Positions 42,935 to 52,850 of a DNA stretch of 64,000 bases are shown piece after piece. The number at the start of each line of letters is the position of its first letter. The first letter of the stretch is position 1. The notes under the pieces were generated by a model. The model did not search any database. It was not told the DNA's origin and saw nothing but the letters and a program-made list of their open reading frames with translations. A program made the position numbers and the translations under genes. The stretch comes from Aspidapion aeneum (lineage: Eukaryota > Arthropoda > Insecta > Coleoptera > Brentidae). The stretch spans positions 64,198,908 to 64,262,907 of the forward strand of contig OY755038.1 in NCBI GenBank assembly GCA_963576565.1. Reading direction: 5' to 3'.

Positions 42935-43417
42935 TGTTCGTGCAATTTTAATTTTAAATTCAAATTTTGCGCCAAATTCCCGTATTCGGAAAACCCACAC
43001 AATTTCAATTTGATTGGCACAAGCAAAACGCCAGCGCCATCTACGAAAAATGAATCTGCGCAAAAAGGCGTAACCAAAAAAACATTCGTCTGTCGTATTT
43101 TATCGAGATCACCACGCAGCATGGTGATAAATTCTATTAACCAAAAAATCCAATAAAATTCTTAGAAAATCAAACTAAACCATTACACAAACAAGTGATT
43201 CTAGTGTGGATCGACTGCAACGACTGGGCCAGCGAGAGGAGCTCCTCTGGACGACGGAAACAACTGAAAAGGTGAGTGCCAATCCTCTATATTGTCTTTG
43301 TGTGGCTCGGAAAAATTAATATTTTTACATCGTCCTTTTAAGGATTTTTGCACCCAGATTTTATAAAACGACCAGCGCGCTTACAGTCCCGCGGCTCTAC
43401 CCCTCAAAACAGCAACA
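42935..43417 (+). repeat. 3' LTR of the BEL/Pao element
   Basis: 483 bp, one substitution against the 5' LTR. Poly(A) signal AATAAA at 43152-43157. The right target duplication CGTGT follows at 43418-43422. Confidence 0.97.
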
Positions 43418-43422
43418 CGTGT

Positions 43423-45418
43423 TATAAGCAAAAAACTATCAAAAAGCACGTTTAAGGGGGTTTCTTATGTCTATCCATGCCAAGTGTGTTGCTTTTATCA
43501 TTAAACGCAGCAAATTATGGCTGGAATCTCGGATGTAGGGCCTGATCTAAAAGCAAAATTATGGATACGGATTCGCAGTATTGATTATTAGTCATACAGT
43601 TCAAATGATATCTAAGAGATAGCGCAACAGCAATTAAAATCAAGGTGTTTTTTGGATTTTATTAATTGCCGTCTTTGGTCTACTCAGCCATGAAGAGTAA
43701 CGTTATTAGATCGCGAAAAGAAAACCATTTTCTTGAATTGCTAACTTGACAACAGCGCTAAACTAGTTATCTCTCTTAGTGCCATTTATTTAAATAGCGA
43801 CTTTACTTCAATTCACATATTTTCAATGGCCAAATGATCGTTAACGAACCCTGTATATGCAACTATTCTTATCTTACATATAGTAATAATTTCTCATGAT
43901 CCCTATAGCGTTTAATCATGCTGTATGATGGATTATGCTTGCTGATATTAACAGTAGACAAATTCTTGGCCGATTCGTTTAATATGGTTTAATCTCGAGT
44001 TTAATGCTAGACTTTTTAACACTTACTTTTAATTAATACGACTCTATTGTCTGCTGTACACTTACAAGACAGTTAAGTACACAAGCATAAATTGCAGAAT
44101 AGTGCACTGTAATTATCCGAAGTAATTATCAAGCATGGCGGAACCGCGTTTTGATTGATTTTCCTTAACGACCAATTTATTGATCAGCAAAACGATTCCC
44201 GCGGCTTTATTAAAGAATTATGCAGATTCATTTGTTTGTAATTTCATGATTAATTATTTGTATGGAAAAAATTGTTTGGTACAAAAAGGTGTTAACTCAA
44301 ATTTATTGTTTTGAGTAAAATTGATTTAAAGTCTAAAAAGTACATAAGTAATCTGAAAGTTATGAGCAAATAACACCTCTGGGCACATTCTCAAATGAGG
44401 TACGTCATTGAGAATAACGGAACTCCCCTAGAGCGTTACGTAATTCAAGAATGGTCCCTTTATAACATAATGCCTTCATAAATACAGAAATTTGAGGAAT
44501 AAAAGTTAGTTAACTTTTTTGTACCAAATGGATACAATTAGAATACGGATTTCAAATAAGTTTTGGTATATATTTTTATAACTTTTTGAATAAAAGCTGA
44601 TATTTTTGGATAAAAAATAAACGAAAACCAAAAATTTACATAACTTTAAAAAAATGTAAACTTAAAAGTTATATATACTCATAATAAACTTCAGTACTCT
44701 GCCGCGGGGTGAGAATCCCTCAAAAATATAAATAAAATGGTAATAAAGGATAAAGGCCCAAAGGGTGAGGTTTCTTAGTCCTTACGTAGTATATTCTTTA
44801 AAAACATTTAGTAAAATCACTCCTTTGAGGAAAGTTTAAAAAAATATATTTTTCACAAAAAATACAACGAAATTGAGATTTTTTAGAATAAGATTCTTAT
44901 TTAAAAATATCACAAAATCAAAAATATGCCTCTCTCTATCAATGGATTAACGATGGCTATGAGCTATTAGCATCGCCAGCCATTTATAATACAATGCGAT
45001 GTATTGCAAGGTTTAGTTTATACAGGGAACGCTAGCATTCTCATTCATACTACATGAAATCCCAGGTGTCGCCTGTCAAGTACCTCTGCGTTAGACACAT
45101 TTTCTTTCCTCAATGAGGATTCAATTTTGCCCGAAACTCTTTGTCGAGCACAGGGGTCTTTATCGTGCTAGCGACATATACAAACTCTGCGTGTATGACA
45201 TATTTTAAAGAAAGAGAGACGCGATAAACCCATCAAGGTCACTCAAATTCACATTTCTTGTGTATTATATTTTCTTCTCAAATTCATTGGCGTTTCACTA
45301 AAATAATTTAAGTTGTCAGCGGAGAGTAACATTAATCATCATGCAACACAAACACGTTTGTCCATCACCCCCGATATATGTTTTTTTCAAAAATTGTTTA
45401 TTTTTGTTTTCACAATAC
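43423..45418. other. Gene-free spacer between the BEL/Pao and Jockey elements
   Basis: No repeat partner, gene or RNA was recognised. The text is mostly mixed AT-rich sequence. The 7-mer ACAATAC at 45412-45418 may be the left target duplication of the Jockey-like element. Confidence 0.45.
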
Positions 45419-45580
45419 CAGTATTCGTTCGATCGCAGTTCAGTACGGTTATATTGCATCGTACCTGCATGATAGTGCTAACGAGGTCAAAGTCGGAGTT
45501 TGTTTTGTTTACAATAAACCTCGCGCGCGAGATACCTGTGTTGAGAATCTATATACAATGTGTATTATAAATAATATATC

Positions 45581-46624
45581 ATGTTTAAAAGCAAAAAAAG
45601 TGTACCATCACCTGTGAAACTTGTTTTAAAAATTAGCGAAAAGTCCAAACAAAATCAAGAAAAAATGGATAATGCCGAATTATTTCAGGATAGCCATGCT
45701 AGAACACAAAATGGAGAAGTTTTATATAGCGAATGGAAAAAATCCCAAAACGAAAAAAATTCACTTAGTGTACAAGTGGATTATCTCCGAAGTCAACTGG
45801 AAAGTATGCAAAGAAAATTTGCAGATTTAGAGACAAAAGTCACTAAAAAAGAAGAGTCTGACATGGACTACATTACTGATGAGGACGATCTGGCAAGAGA
45901 AACTGAGTGGATCAGACAAAAAGGAAAAGGTTGGAAAAAACGTCGAATGTATACTTCACTCTCACCACCACAACAAAGCTCGGGCACTGGAGAGCCCTCC
46001 AATAAAACACAAAATGAAGAACCCTCAACTAAGGTTAAAAAAGCTCCATTACCTCCACCGATTATGGTAAATGGCGTAAATAATTTTAATGATATTTATG
46101 AAAAGTTAAATATCATACAAGGAGTTAAAATAAAAGTTTTAAATAACGAAAATATTAAAATAAATGTACAAGACGCAGACAGCTATCGGCTGGTTACTAA
46201 AATGCTTAATGAAATAAAGCATCAATGGCACTCATACGAAAACAAACAAATAAGGCCAATTAGAGTAATAGCGAATAGGCTACACTTCTCATGTGACCCA
46301 CAAAAAATTGTAGCTGATCTACAAAAAAAAGGTTTTAAGGCACTGGAGGCCAGCAACAAACTTAAATGGAGAACAAGACAACCTCTTAACATGTTTATGC
46401 TCACATTTAGCCACGATGAAGATATCAACAAAATTTTTGAAATTTCCAGTATCCTTGGGATTGAAGTGGAAATAAAAGCACTAAAAACCTCAAAGTTAGT
46501 CCCTCAATGCAAAAGATGCCAATCTTATGGACACACGCAAAAATATTGCGCTAAAGAACCACATTGCGTAAAATGCACAAACACAACATCTTACTGTAGA
46601 ATGCCCCAAACCAAAAGAATCTGA
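45581..46624 (+). CDS. Jockey ORF1 (gag-like nucleic-acid binding protein), N-terminal part
   Basis: 347 codons. Residues ~40-110 are rich in charged residues and likely coiled coil. A Pro/Ser/Thr-rich segment follows (~125-160). Residues ~170-290 form the RRM-like/PRE_C2HC-type region usual before the knuckles. The first knuckle is CKRCQSYGHTQKYC, followed by the CVKC of a second. The frame then fails: the expected second-knuckle continuation and a third knuckle are read one base out of frame from about 46580. The product binds element RNA in ribonucleoprotein particles. The start is the first ATG of the open frame. Confidence 0.85.
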   Translation: MFKSKKSVPSPVKLVLKISEKSKQNQEKMDNAELFQDSHARTQNGEVLYSEWKKSQNEKNSLSVQVDYLRSQLESMQRKFADLETKVTKKEESDMDYITDEDDLARETEWIRQKGKGWKKRRMYTSLSPPQQSSGTGEPSNKTQNEEPSTKVKKAPLPPPIMVNGVNNFNDIYEKLNIIQGVKIKVLNNENIKINVQDADSYRLVTKMLNEIKHQWHSYENKQIRPIRVIANRLHFSCDPQKIVADLQKKGFKALEASNKLKWRTRQPLNMFMLTFSHDEDINKIFEISSILGIEVEIKALKTSKLVPQCKRCQSYGHTQKYCAKEPHCVKCTNTTSYCRMPQTKRI

Positions 46625-46978
46625 GCCAAAATGCATCCACTGTGGAGGCAAGCATCCTGCTAACTACAGAGGATGCCTTGTTGCTAAGGAAATACAAAAA
46701 TTGAAAAATAAACCTAAGAAACCGAATCTCATACCAAACGTGAGTACAAATAGCCAAACCAACAGACAAGAAACACAGTCACACAAAACTCTGTGACAAG
46801 GACATACAGCCAAGTAGCAGCAACAGCTACTATACCTGATATTAATATCAGTAGTCAAAATACTATGGAACAAACACTACAATTAATTTTGGAGAAATTG
46901 AACAAACTTGATGAGCGATTAACTAAACTAGAAAGTAGCAATAACGGAGCTACCAATATGCCTCAAAATGGTCAGTAA
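46590..46978 (+). pseudogene. Jockey ORF1 C-terminal part, frameshifted
   Basis: From ~46590 a shifted frame encodes the end of knuckle two (HLTVEC), knuckle three (CIHCGGKHPANYRGC) and a Lys/Asn-rich tail. It meets TGA at 46794-46796. At about 46790 the original ORF1 frame resumes and encodes TYSQVAATA and a leucine-heptad-like segment (LILEKLNKLDERLTKLE), ending at TAA 46976. Two compensating frame changes have therefore disabled the middle of ORF1. The end overlaps the start of ORF2 by 11 bases, as is usual in Jockey elements. Confidence 0.8.
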
Positions 46979-47794
46979 TCTTAGAATCCTAGCTTGGAAT
47001 GCCAATGGTCTCTTGCAAAATCAGCAAGACTTGCAAGTTATTCTAGACATAGAAAAAATTGACGTCTTTCTTGTGTCAGAAACGCATTTCACTAACCAGT
47101 CTCACATTAAATTTAAAGGTTATAAAGTGTATCATACAACTCACCCTAGCAATACTGCACATGGGGGAAGTGCTGTAATAATTAAAGAAAATATATCACA
47201 CTATGAGGAGATGGGATATAAAACCATAGAGATTCAAGCTACATTAGTAAGTGTAAAAACCAAAACATATACATTAGTCATAAGTGCTGTCTATATACCA
47301 CCAAGGCACTTACTAAAGAAAAATCAATATCTTAATTTTCTCAAAAAATTAGGAAACCGTTTTATAATTGGAGGTGACTTTAATGCAAAAAATACCTACT
47401 GGGGATCTAGACTGACGAATTCTAAAGGAAAAGAACTTTTGCAAGCTATTAGTGAATATCAATGTGAGCCGATATCAACTGGTAAGCCCACCTACTATCC
47501 AACAGATCCAGGAAAAATTCCAGATCTAATTGATTTTTTTATAGTAAAAAATATATCTTTAAGTTTTGTAGATATAGAAGAAAGTTTTGATTTACACTCA
47601 GATCATTCACCTATTATTCTAACTCTTAGTAAAAACATAATAAAGAAAGAAGCAAATATCTCACTAGTTAATAAACTGACTGACTGGATTAGTCTGTCAG
47701 AAAAAATAAACCTATCAGTACCATTGCAAACGCCAGAACAAATCGATAAAGAAGTTGATTATTTTGTTACAAATATTCAACAAGCAGCTTGGGA
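46968..47794 (+). CDS. Jockey ORF2, endonuclease domain (interrupted by LINE insertion)
   Basis: ORF2 starts at ATG 46968. Residues 1-225 form an apurinic/apyrimidinic-type endonuclease that nicks target DNA. Motifs in order: ILAWNANGL, LVSETHF (catalytic Glu), SAVYIPP, IIGGDFNAKNTYWGSR (Asp and Asn), the DLIDFFI block and LHSDHSPI (catalytic His). All key residues look intact. The frame runs into Trp at 47790, after which the nested LINE begins; 47786-47794 AGCTTGGGA is the left copy of its target duplication. Confidence 0.9.
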
Positions 47795-49231
47795 CCCGGT
47801 GATATACCAGCAGAACTAATTAAGTACGGCACACCAAAACTCTACGAGAACTTGACGAGACTTTTTCAAAACTGCTTGAACAGCGGTGAAATACCATCAG
47901 AATGGAAATTGTCCTTTATGTCAACCATTCATAAAAAAGGTAGCAAAGAGGTGTGTGACAACTACAGAGGAATCGCAGTAATGAGCACAATCAGCAGAAT
48001 ATACGGAAAAGTCATCAAAGGAAAAATAGAACAAGAACATGCCGACAGCGAGGCAGAAGAACAAGCCGGCTTCAGAGCAGGGAGATCCACTGTAGACCAT
48101 CTATTCTGTATTACACAACTTAGCGAAAAAATGACGGCAGTAAATAAGGAATTACACCTCCTCTATGTAGACTTAAAAAAAGCCTATGATAGTGTCCCTT
48201 TAACCAAACTATGGAAAGCTCTCGAAACTACAAATATAAATACAAATCTAATAAAGGCAGTCCAACAACTATATAAAAACTGTAAAATAAAAATCAAAAT
48301 AGGCAGCAATGTTTCAAAAGGATTCGCCCCAAATAAAGGACTAAAACAAGGATGCTGCTTGTCACCTACACTTTTTAAAATCTTCCTCTAAAAAGCGCTT
48401 ACAAAATGGAAACAAAAATGCAAAGGGATGGGTATCCCCCTAAATGAAAATGTTCTATACACATTAAGTTTTGCAGACGACCAAATAGTAATTGCACAAG
48501 ACATGGACGACCTAGAATACATGACAAGAAAGCTTGTGGAAGAATATGAAAAGTGGGGGCTAGAAGTTAACATAGCCAAAACTGAATACATGTGCATAGG
48601 AGGTACACAACAGGATTTGACGCTGGAAGATGGACGCACACTAAAATCGTGCAGTAAATACAAATACCTCGGCCTAAATATAACAAACGATGGAACTCTA
48701 GATGAAGCCATTAAAGAGAGAAATGTACAGGGCAGGAAAGCTATTAGCATGCTAAACACTATTCTGTGGGATCAAAAGATAAGTAAGGAAAACAAACATC
48801 GCATATACAACACGATAGTGAAAAGCATTGTTACATACGGTAGCGAGGTATGGCAATTGAAAGATAAATCTACCAAAACACTGGAGGCCACGGAAATGGA
48901 CTACTGGAGACGAGCGGCTGGAAAATCTAGGCTGGAGAGAATAAGAAACGAAAGAATACGAGAGGTGATGGCAGTCAAACATACAATAGTGGAAGAAATA
49001 AAAATAAAACAACTAAAATGGTATGGACACGTCCAAAGAATGACTCCAGAGAGGCTCCCTAAACAAATCCTAGAATGGACACCAACGGGCAGAAGAAGGA
49101 GAGGGAGGCCCAGAAAGAGTTGGAGAGAAGGAATTGATAAGGAAATGCAAGAGAGGGGGTTAGAAGAAGGCCAATGGAACAACCGATCCGAATGGCGACT
49201 GGGTATCGGAAGACGGCGTAGAACGTTATGA
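47795..49231 (+). pseudogene. Reverse transcriptase of the nested LINE, one in-frame stop
   Basis: The frame encodes reverse transcriptase from the PAEL block onward: a block ending IHKKGSKEVCDNYRGIAVMS, AGFRAGRST, LLYVDLKKAYDSV (first Asp), GLKQGCCLSPTLF, then TAA at 48389-48391, where related proteins have a sense codon. It continues in the same frame with LSFADDQIVIA (FADD box, 48470-48481), a C-terminal KWYGHVQRM and an Arg-rich RRRRGRPRKSW segment, ending at TGA 49229. The fingers upstream of PAEL and the endonuclease are absent through truncation. All catalytic residues are still present. Confidence 0.9.
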
Positions 49232-49250
49232 AACCGATGTATATATATAT
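47795..49250 (+). mobile_element. 5'-truncated LINE nested in the Jockey ORF2
   Basis: 1,456 bp flanked by a perfect 9-bp direct repeat AGCTTGGGA (47786-47794 and 49251-49259). It begins inside the reverse transcriptase coding region (5' truncation typical of target-primed reverse transcription). It ends, about 10 bases after its stop codon, with a (TA)n tail (49240-49250) and no poly(A). Removing the insert with one copy of the repeat restores the Jockey frame exactly. Clade not fixed: the tail-type 3' end and the Arg-rich GRP...W C-terminus are common in arthropod RTE/R4-like and related LINEs. Confidence 0.93.
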
Positions 49251-50265
49251 AGCTTGGGAAAACAGTCCAAAACCAAAGAGAATTTTTAAGGGAAAAAACT
49301 ATCCAAAGGAAATTAGAGACCTTATATTGGAAAAAAGGAAACTAAGAAGAAAGTGGCAACAAAGCCGTGATCCTCGGGACAAAACAAATCTCAACAACAT
49401 GACGCAGCGCATTAGGCGAGAAATTCTAGTAATAAAAAATGAATCTATTAACCATTTTCTTAATGAACTTACAGATGATAAAAATACTGACTATTCCCTT
49501 TGGAAAGCAACCAAAGATTTTAAAAGACCAATTATCCAAATTCCACCCATACGAAAATCTAACAACCAGTGGGCAAGGAGTAACGAAGAAAAAGCAGATA
49601 TTTTTGCAAGTCATTTAGAAAAAACATTTCAGCCCCACGAAGCACCAGATGAACACTTTCATTTAAATGAACCCCATCAAATCGAGGACCATATTAAGCT
49701 TACATCACCAAAAGAAATATTAACAGAAATCAAAAATATTAATTCGAAAAAAGCCCCAGGGTATGATCTTATTAACGGAGTAGTCATAAAACAACTCCCC
49801 AGAAAAGCTATCGTAAAACTATGCAACCTAATTAATGCGTCTTTTAGGCTTAGGTACGTACCTAAACTGTGGAAAGTTGCAGAAGTTATCATGATTCCAA
49901 AACCGGGAAAACCACTCCATGACGTGTCATCTTACAGGCCAATATCTTTGCTGCCAATAATATCCAAGCTCTATGAAAAATTATTGCTTAAAAGAATAAA
50001 ACCCATCATAGAAAGACAAGAAATTATTCCATCTCATCAATTTGGTTTTCGAGACAAGCATTCCACGATAGATCAAGTACACAGAATTACTAATATAATA
50101 GAAAAAGCATTAGAAGAGGGAAAAGTTTGTTCTGCAGTTTTTCTAGATGTAGCACAAGCATTTGACAAAGTGTGGCATGAAGGCCTTAATTTTAAACTAA
50201 AAAGGTTTCTGCCAAAACAGTATTCGGATATTTTGGAATCATACATATCTGACATTTTAGAGTAA
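49251..50265 (+). CDS. Jockey ORF2, reverse transcriptase N-terminal part
   Basis: This resumes the Jockey ORF2 after the nested LINE. It has the linker 'NSPKPKR...RR.W..SRDP', then KKAPGYDLI, a VAEVIMIPKPGK block, SSYRPISLLPIISKLYE, HQFGFRDKHST and AVFLDVAQAFDKVWHEGL (first catalytic Asp). This is the standard Jockey/CR1-group order. The frame breaks near 50250, where sequence expected to continue 'YISD' is shifted, ending in a spurious TAA at 50263. Confidence 0.9.
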
Positions 50266-51077
50266 AACAGGAAGACTCATACTCAAATTTAAGAGAAATT
50301 TAAGCAGGCGTGCCCCAGGGTAGCGTACTAGGCCCTTATCTATACTTATTATTCACTTGTGATATCCCAAAGCCAGAAAATTGTCACTTAGCAACATTTG
50401 CCGATGATACTGGTTTATTGACGGTAGAAAAATCTATTGAAAAATGCATAGAGAAACTTCAGGATGCAGTCACCCAAATTCACAGTTGGACCACAAAGTG
50501 GCGAATAAAATTAAATGAAACCAAATCAATTCATGTTGATTTTACAAACAAAAATATAAATCACATACAAATAACAATTAACAACATTCCAGTACCATAT
50601 TCGAATCAGGCAAAATATCTTTGTATGACACTTGATACCAAATTGCGCTGGAAAGCACATGTTAAGAAAAAAAAAGAAGAACTTGAGATAAGGTATAGAA
50701 AAATGAACTGGCTAATTAGAAGGAAGTCCAATTTTACAATTCATAATAAGTTACTGCTTTATAGACAAATACTGAAACCAGTATGGACATATGGTATTCA
50801 ACTATGGGGTTGTGCTAAAGAGAGTAACATTCTAGTTGTACAGAGATTTCAAAATAAAGTATTAAGAAACATTGTGAATGCACCTTGGTACGTTCGAAAT
50901 AGTGACCTTCATCGAGATCTAAAAATCGAAACTGTAGCAGAGACTATAAAAAAGTACGCAAAAAGCCATGAAGATAGACTCCATCGGCATGTGAATGTGG
51001 AAGCAATTCAGCTTCTAGACAATACTATGCTAGTTCGACGACTAAAAAGAGTGAAGCCGTTTGAGCTAGTAAACTAA
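50266..51077 (+). pseudogene. Jockey ORF2, reverse transcriptase C-terminal part
   Basis: From about 50250 the shifted frame gives a VKQEDSYSNLREI segment, a stop (TAA 50301-50303, probably from CAA), then AGVPQGSVLGPYLY, the FADD catalytic box (50397-50408), an Asn-rich segment with TKWRIKLNETKS, and the C-terminal domain to TAA 51075. Relative to active Jockey elements, one frameshift and one nonsense change separate this from the upstream part. Confidence 0.88.
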
Positions 51078-51281
51078 GTGAATTACACATAAAACAAAAT
51101 AATGCTATAAACACAACACAATTGTGAGTTACAGACTAAACAAAGCGGGAGAACTGTTGAGTGAACCCTAAGTTTAAATCTGACTTTTCTAGTAAATTAA
51201 GTTAAAACAAAATTGCTAATTAGTCTTACTGACTAGATTGTAATAAAAAAAACACAGTGTGTTTGACAAATAAAAAAAAAA
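51078..51281 (+). other. Jockey 3' UTR and poly(A)
   Basis: About 200 bp of non-coding sequence ending with two A-rich runs (51244-51252 and 51272-51282). The 7-mer ACAATAC follows. Confidence 0.6.
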
Positions 51282-51552
51282 ACAATACGAAACAAGAACG
51301 GAAGGTGCGTCTTTCTTTAAACAATGCTAAAGTAAAGAGGCCCGATTTCCCTCCTTTGATTTTGACTTAAATTAATTTGACTTTTACAAGTTTGTCGCGT
51401 CTTTATTTCTTTAAAATATGTCATACATACAGGGTCTGTAGCGCCATATAGGCTATTAGCAAGGGACGATCCGCTTAATCCACAAAAAAATTGGCGTGAA
51501 AATGTTTTTAGAGAATAAATAAGCTTGATACAGTTAGTTTTTTTAAAGTTAA

Positions 51553-52104
51553 CAGGGTCTTTTTTAGGTATATGTCGTGCGCCTTTGGAAAATTTTCGAA
51601 CACGTCGATTTGAATTGCGTCACTTTTTGCCTACCTAAAAATTTTTATAGTACGCCCGTCTTTGAAGGGTCAGCTTTTCTTTTACATTTTGAATAAAGAA
51701 AGTGGGTCTAGTAAAACTTTGTTTAATAGCTTCTAGGATATCTTTACAACTGTGTAAACCCTTCGAAAATCTATTAATAAGATTTTGAGATATTTGCATT
51801 TAAATTTTCAAATTTAACACGAACTGACAAAAAAAAATCAAATCAGAAAAACATACAATTTTGATTTAATTTTTGTTTTATCAGTGCATGTTGAAATTGA
51901 GTTGTAAAAACATTCACTAGGCCTTCAAAACAAAGTGTCATTTCGCGCACTCTCCCTATTTAAAATATAGATGTAAAGTTTACCCCTTGAAGGGGGTGCG
52001 AGTTATAAAAACTTTAAAAGTGTCCCCCTTGCAAACAACTTTAACGTGTCCGAGTTTTTCAAAAAACGTACGATAACTACCCGAAACATAAAAAAAACAG
52101 CCTG
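51553..52104. mobile_element. Fold-back MITE F, diverged copy
   Basis: Starts 'acagggtctttttt' and ends 'aaaaacagcctg'. The halves pair imperfectly: 'tcgaacacgtcgattt' with 'aacgtgtccgag', and 'gaaagtgggtctagt' with the 'actaggcc...tccctattt' region. The centre has 'aacacgaactgacaaa' against 'tttatcagtgcatgtt'. It is the same family as 58665-59311. Non-coding. Confidence 0.7.
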
Positions 52105-52324
52105 CAAAAACTTTGTTAAAAATATGATATTGTAAAAAACTCCCCAACAAAACTTCAGCGTGTGGGTCAAATATAAGTAAACACTTAAAAGATATAAAAA
52201 AACATCAGAGTAAATTGGAAACCTGATATCGTTACCTTTATTAATAACCGAGTTCCCCATTAAAAAGTTTAAGTTGTGCTACGGATTTGTAAGTAAGCAA
52301 TAAATTTAACAAATTCGTAACAAA

Positions 52325-52850
52325 TAGGTACCTTAGAGTATAAATACAGAGCATACCCATGCATTCTTGCACGCGATGCTTGAAATTCTTAATATTCTTT
52401 TTTCAGGTAGACAGGATTAATTAACTGTGCATGCATCAGTTTTGGTGGTTTTAGAACATACTCCGTAACGTCACTACTATTTTATTTGCCATTGTCAAAA
52501 ATTTAAGGTTATGTTTTTTTTCTAAAAACTAGTTGATCCGGTAAAAATTCATCAAATTTTTAGCTTTTCTAAAATTAATTGTCCAGATTTATTGTGGACC
52601 CCATGAAGAGTGTTTAGTGGCATATATATACCACTCTTAACTTTATTAACAAACTATAAATAAAAATATATAAGTAATTAGCTATGGAATGACAAATTGC
52701 AAATGTTTTACATGAAATATTTCCCATTTTTCACAAAAAGAAAAACAATTTTACACAAACGCAAAATACCGCAAAATGTAAATAAACAACAAATATGGCA
52801 TCCACTTACAAAGTGGTGTATCTACGTGTCAAAACACACGCATGACCCGT
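52325..52850 (-). repeat. Dispersed repeat P, copy 2 (inverse of 9380-9935)
   Basis: Reverse-complement collinear with 9380-9935, from 'catacccatgcattc' through 'cagttttggtggttttag', 'aaaaactagttga', 'cagatttattgtgga', 'ccactcttaactttattaac' to 'acaaacgcaaaataccgcaa'. Some 75 bp are variable. The short ATG-start block of copy 1 is represented by 'ttctttttt' followed by 'caggtagaca' here. Confidence 0.65.

Larger units (their letters stand above)
36242..43417 (+). mobile_element. BEL/Pao LTR retrotransposon, complete, recently inserted
   Basis: A 7,176-bp element with two 483-bp LTRs that begin TGTTC and end CAACA. They differ at one position (A in 'ggccaacgag' versus G in 'ggccagcgag'). CGTGT flanks both ends (36237-36241 and 43418-43422). 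Domain order is gag (DUF1759-type, zinc knuckles), aspartic protease, reverse transcriptase, RNase H, integrase, as in BEL/Pao. The coding region is one frame from 37299 to 42725, interrupted only by TGA at 38556 and TAG at 41733. Near-identical LTRs mean insertion was recent, so the two stops are either fresh mutations or were already present in the source copy. No envelope-like frame is present. Confidence 0.97.
45419..51281 (+). mobile_element. Jockey-clade LINE, near full-length, with nested LINE
   Basis: Order: 5' UTR, ORF1 with CCHC knuckles, ORF2 with apurinic-type endonuclease and reverse transcriptase, 3' UTR, poly(A). Candidate boundaries come from the 7-mer ACAATAC at 45412-45418 and 51282-51288. 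The right copy lies at the end of an 11-base A tract, and the left copy is followed by CAGTATTCG. Removing the nested 1,465 bp (insert plus one duplication copy) gives about 4.4 kb, typical for Jockey. The outer limits rest on a short direct repeat and are provisional. The copy is dead: two frameshifts in ORF1, a frameshift and a stop in ORF2, and the insertion. Confidence 0.85.

Noticed and set aside
45436..45475. Jockey internal promoter (initiator TCAGT near 45440 with downstream element)
   Set aside because: TCAGT is present, but I could not find a convincing downstream element at the required spacing, so no promoter was annotated.
48388..49182. Ser/Phe-rich minus-strand frames of 86-123 codons
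   Set aside because: Shadows of the nested LINE reverse transcriptase; hydrophobic runs arise from its Lys/Arg codons read backwards.
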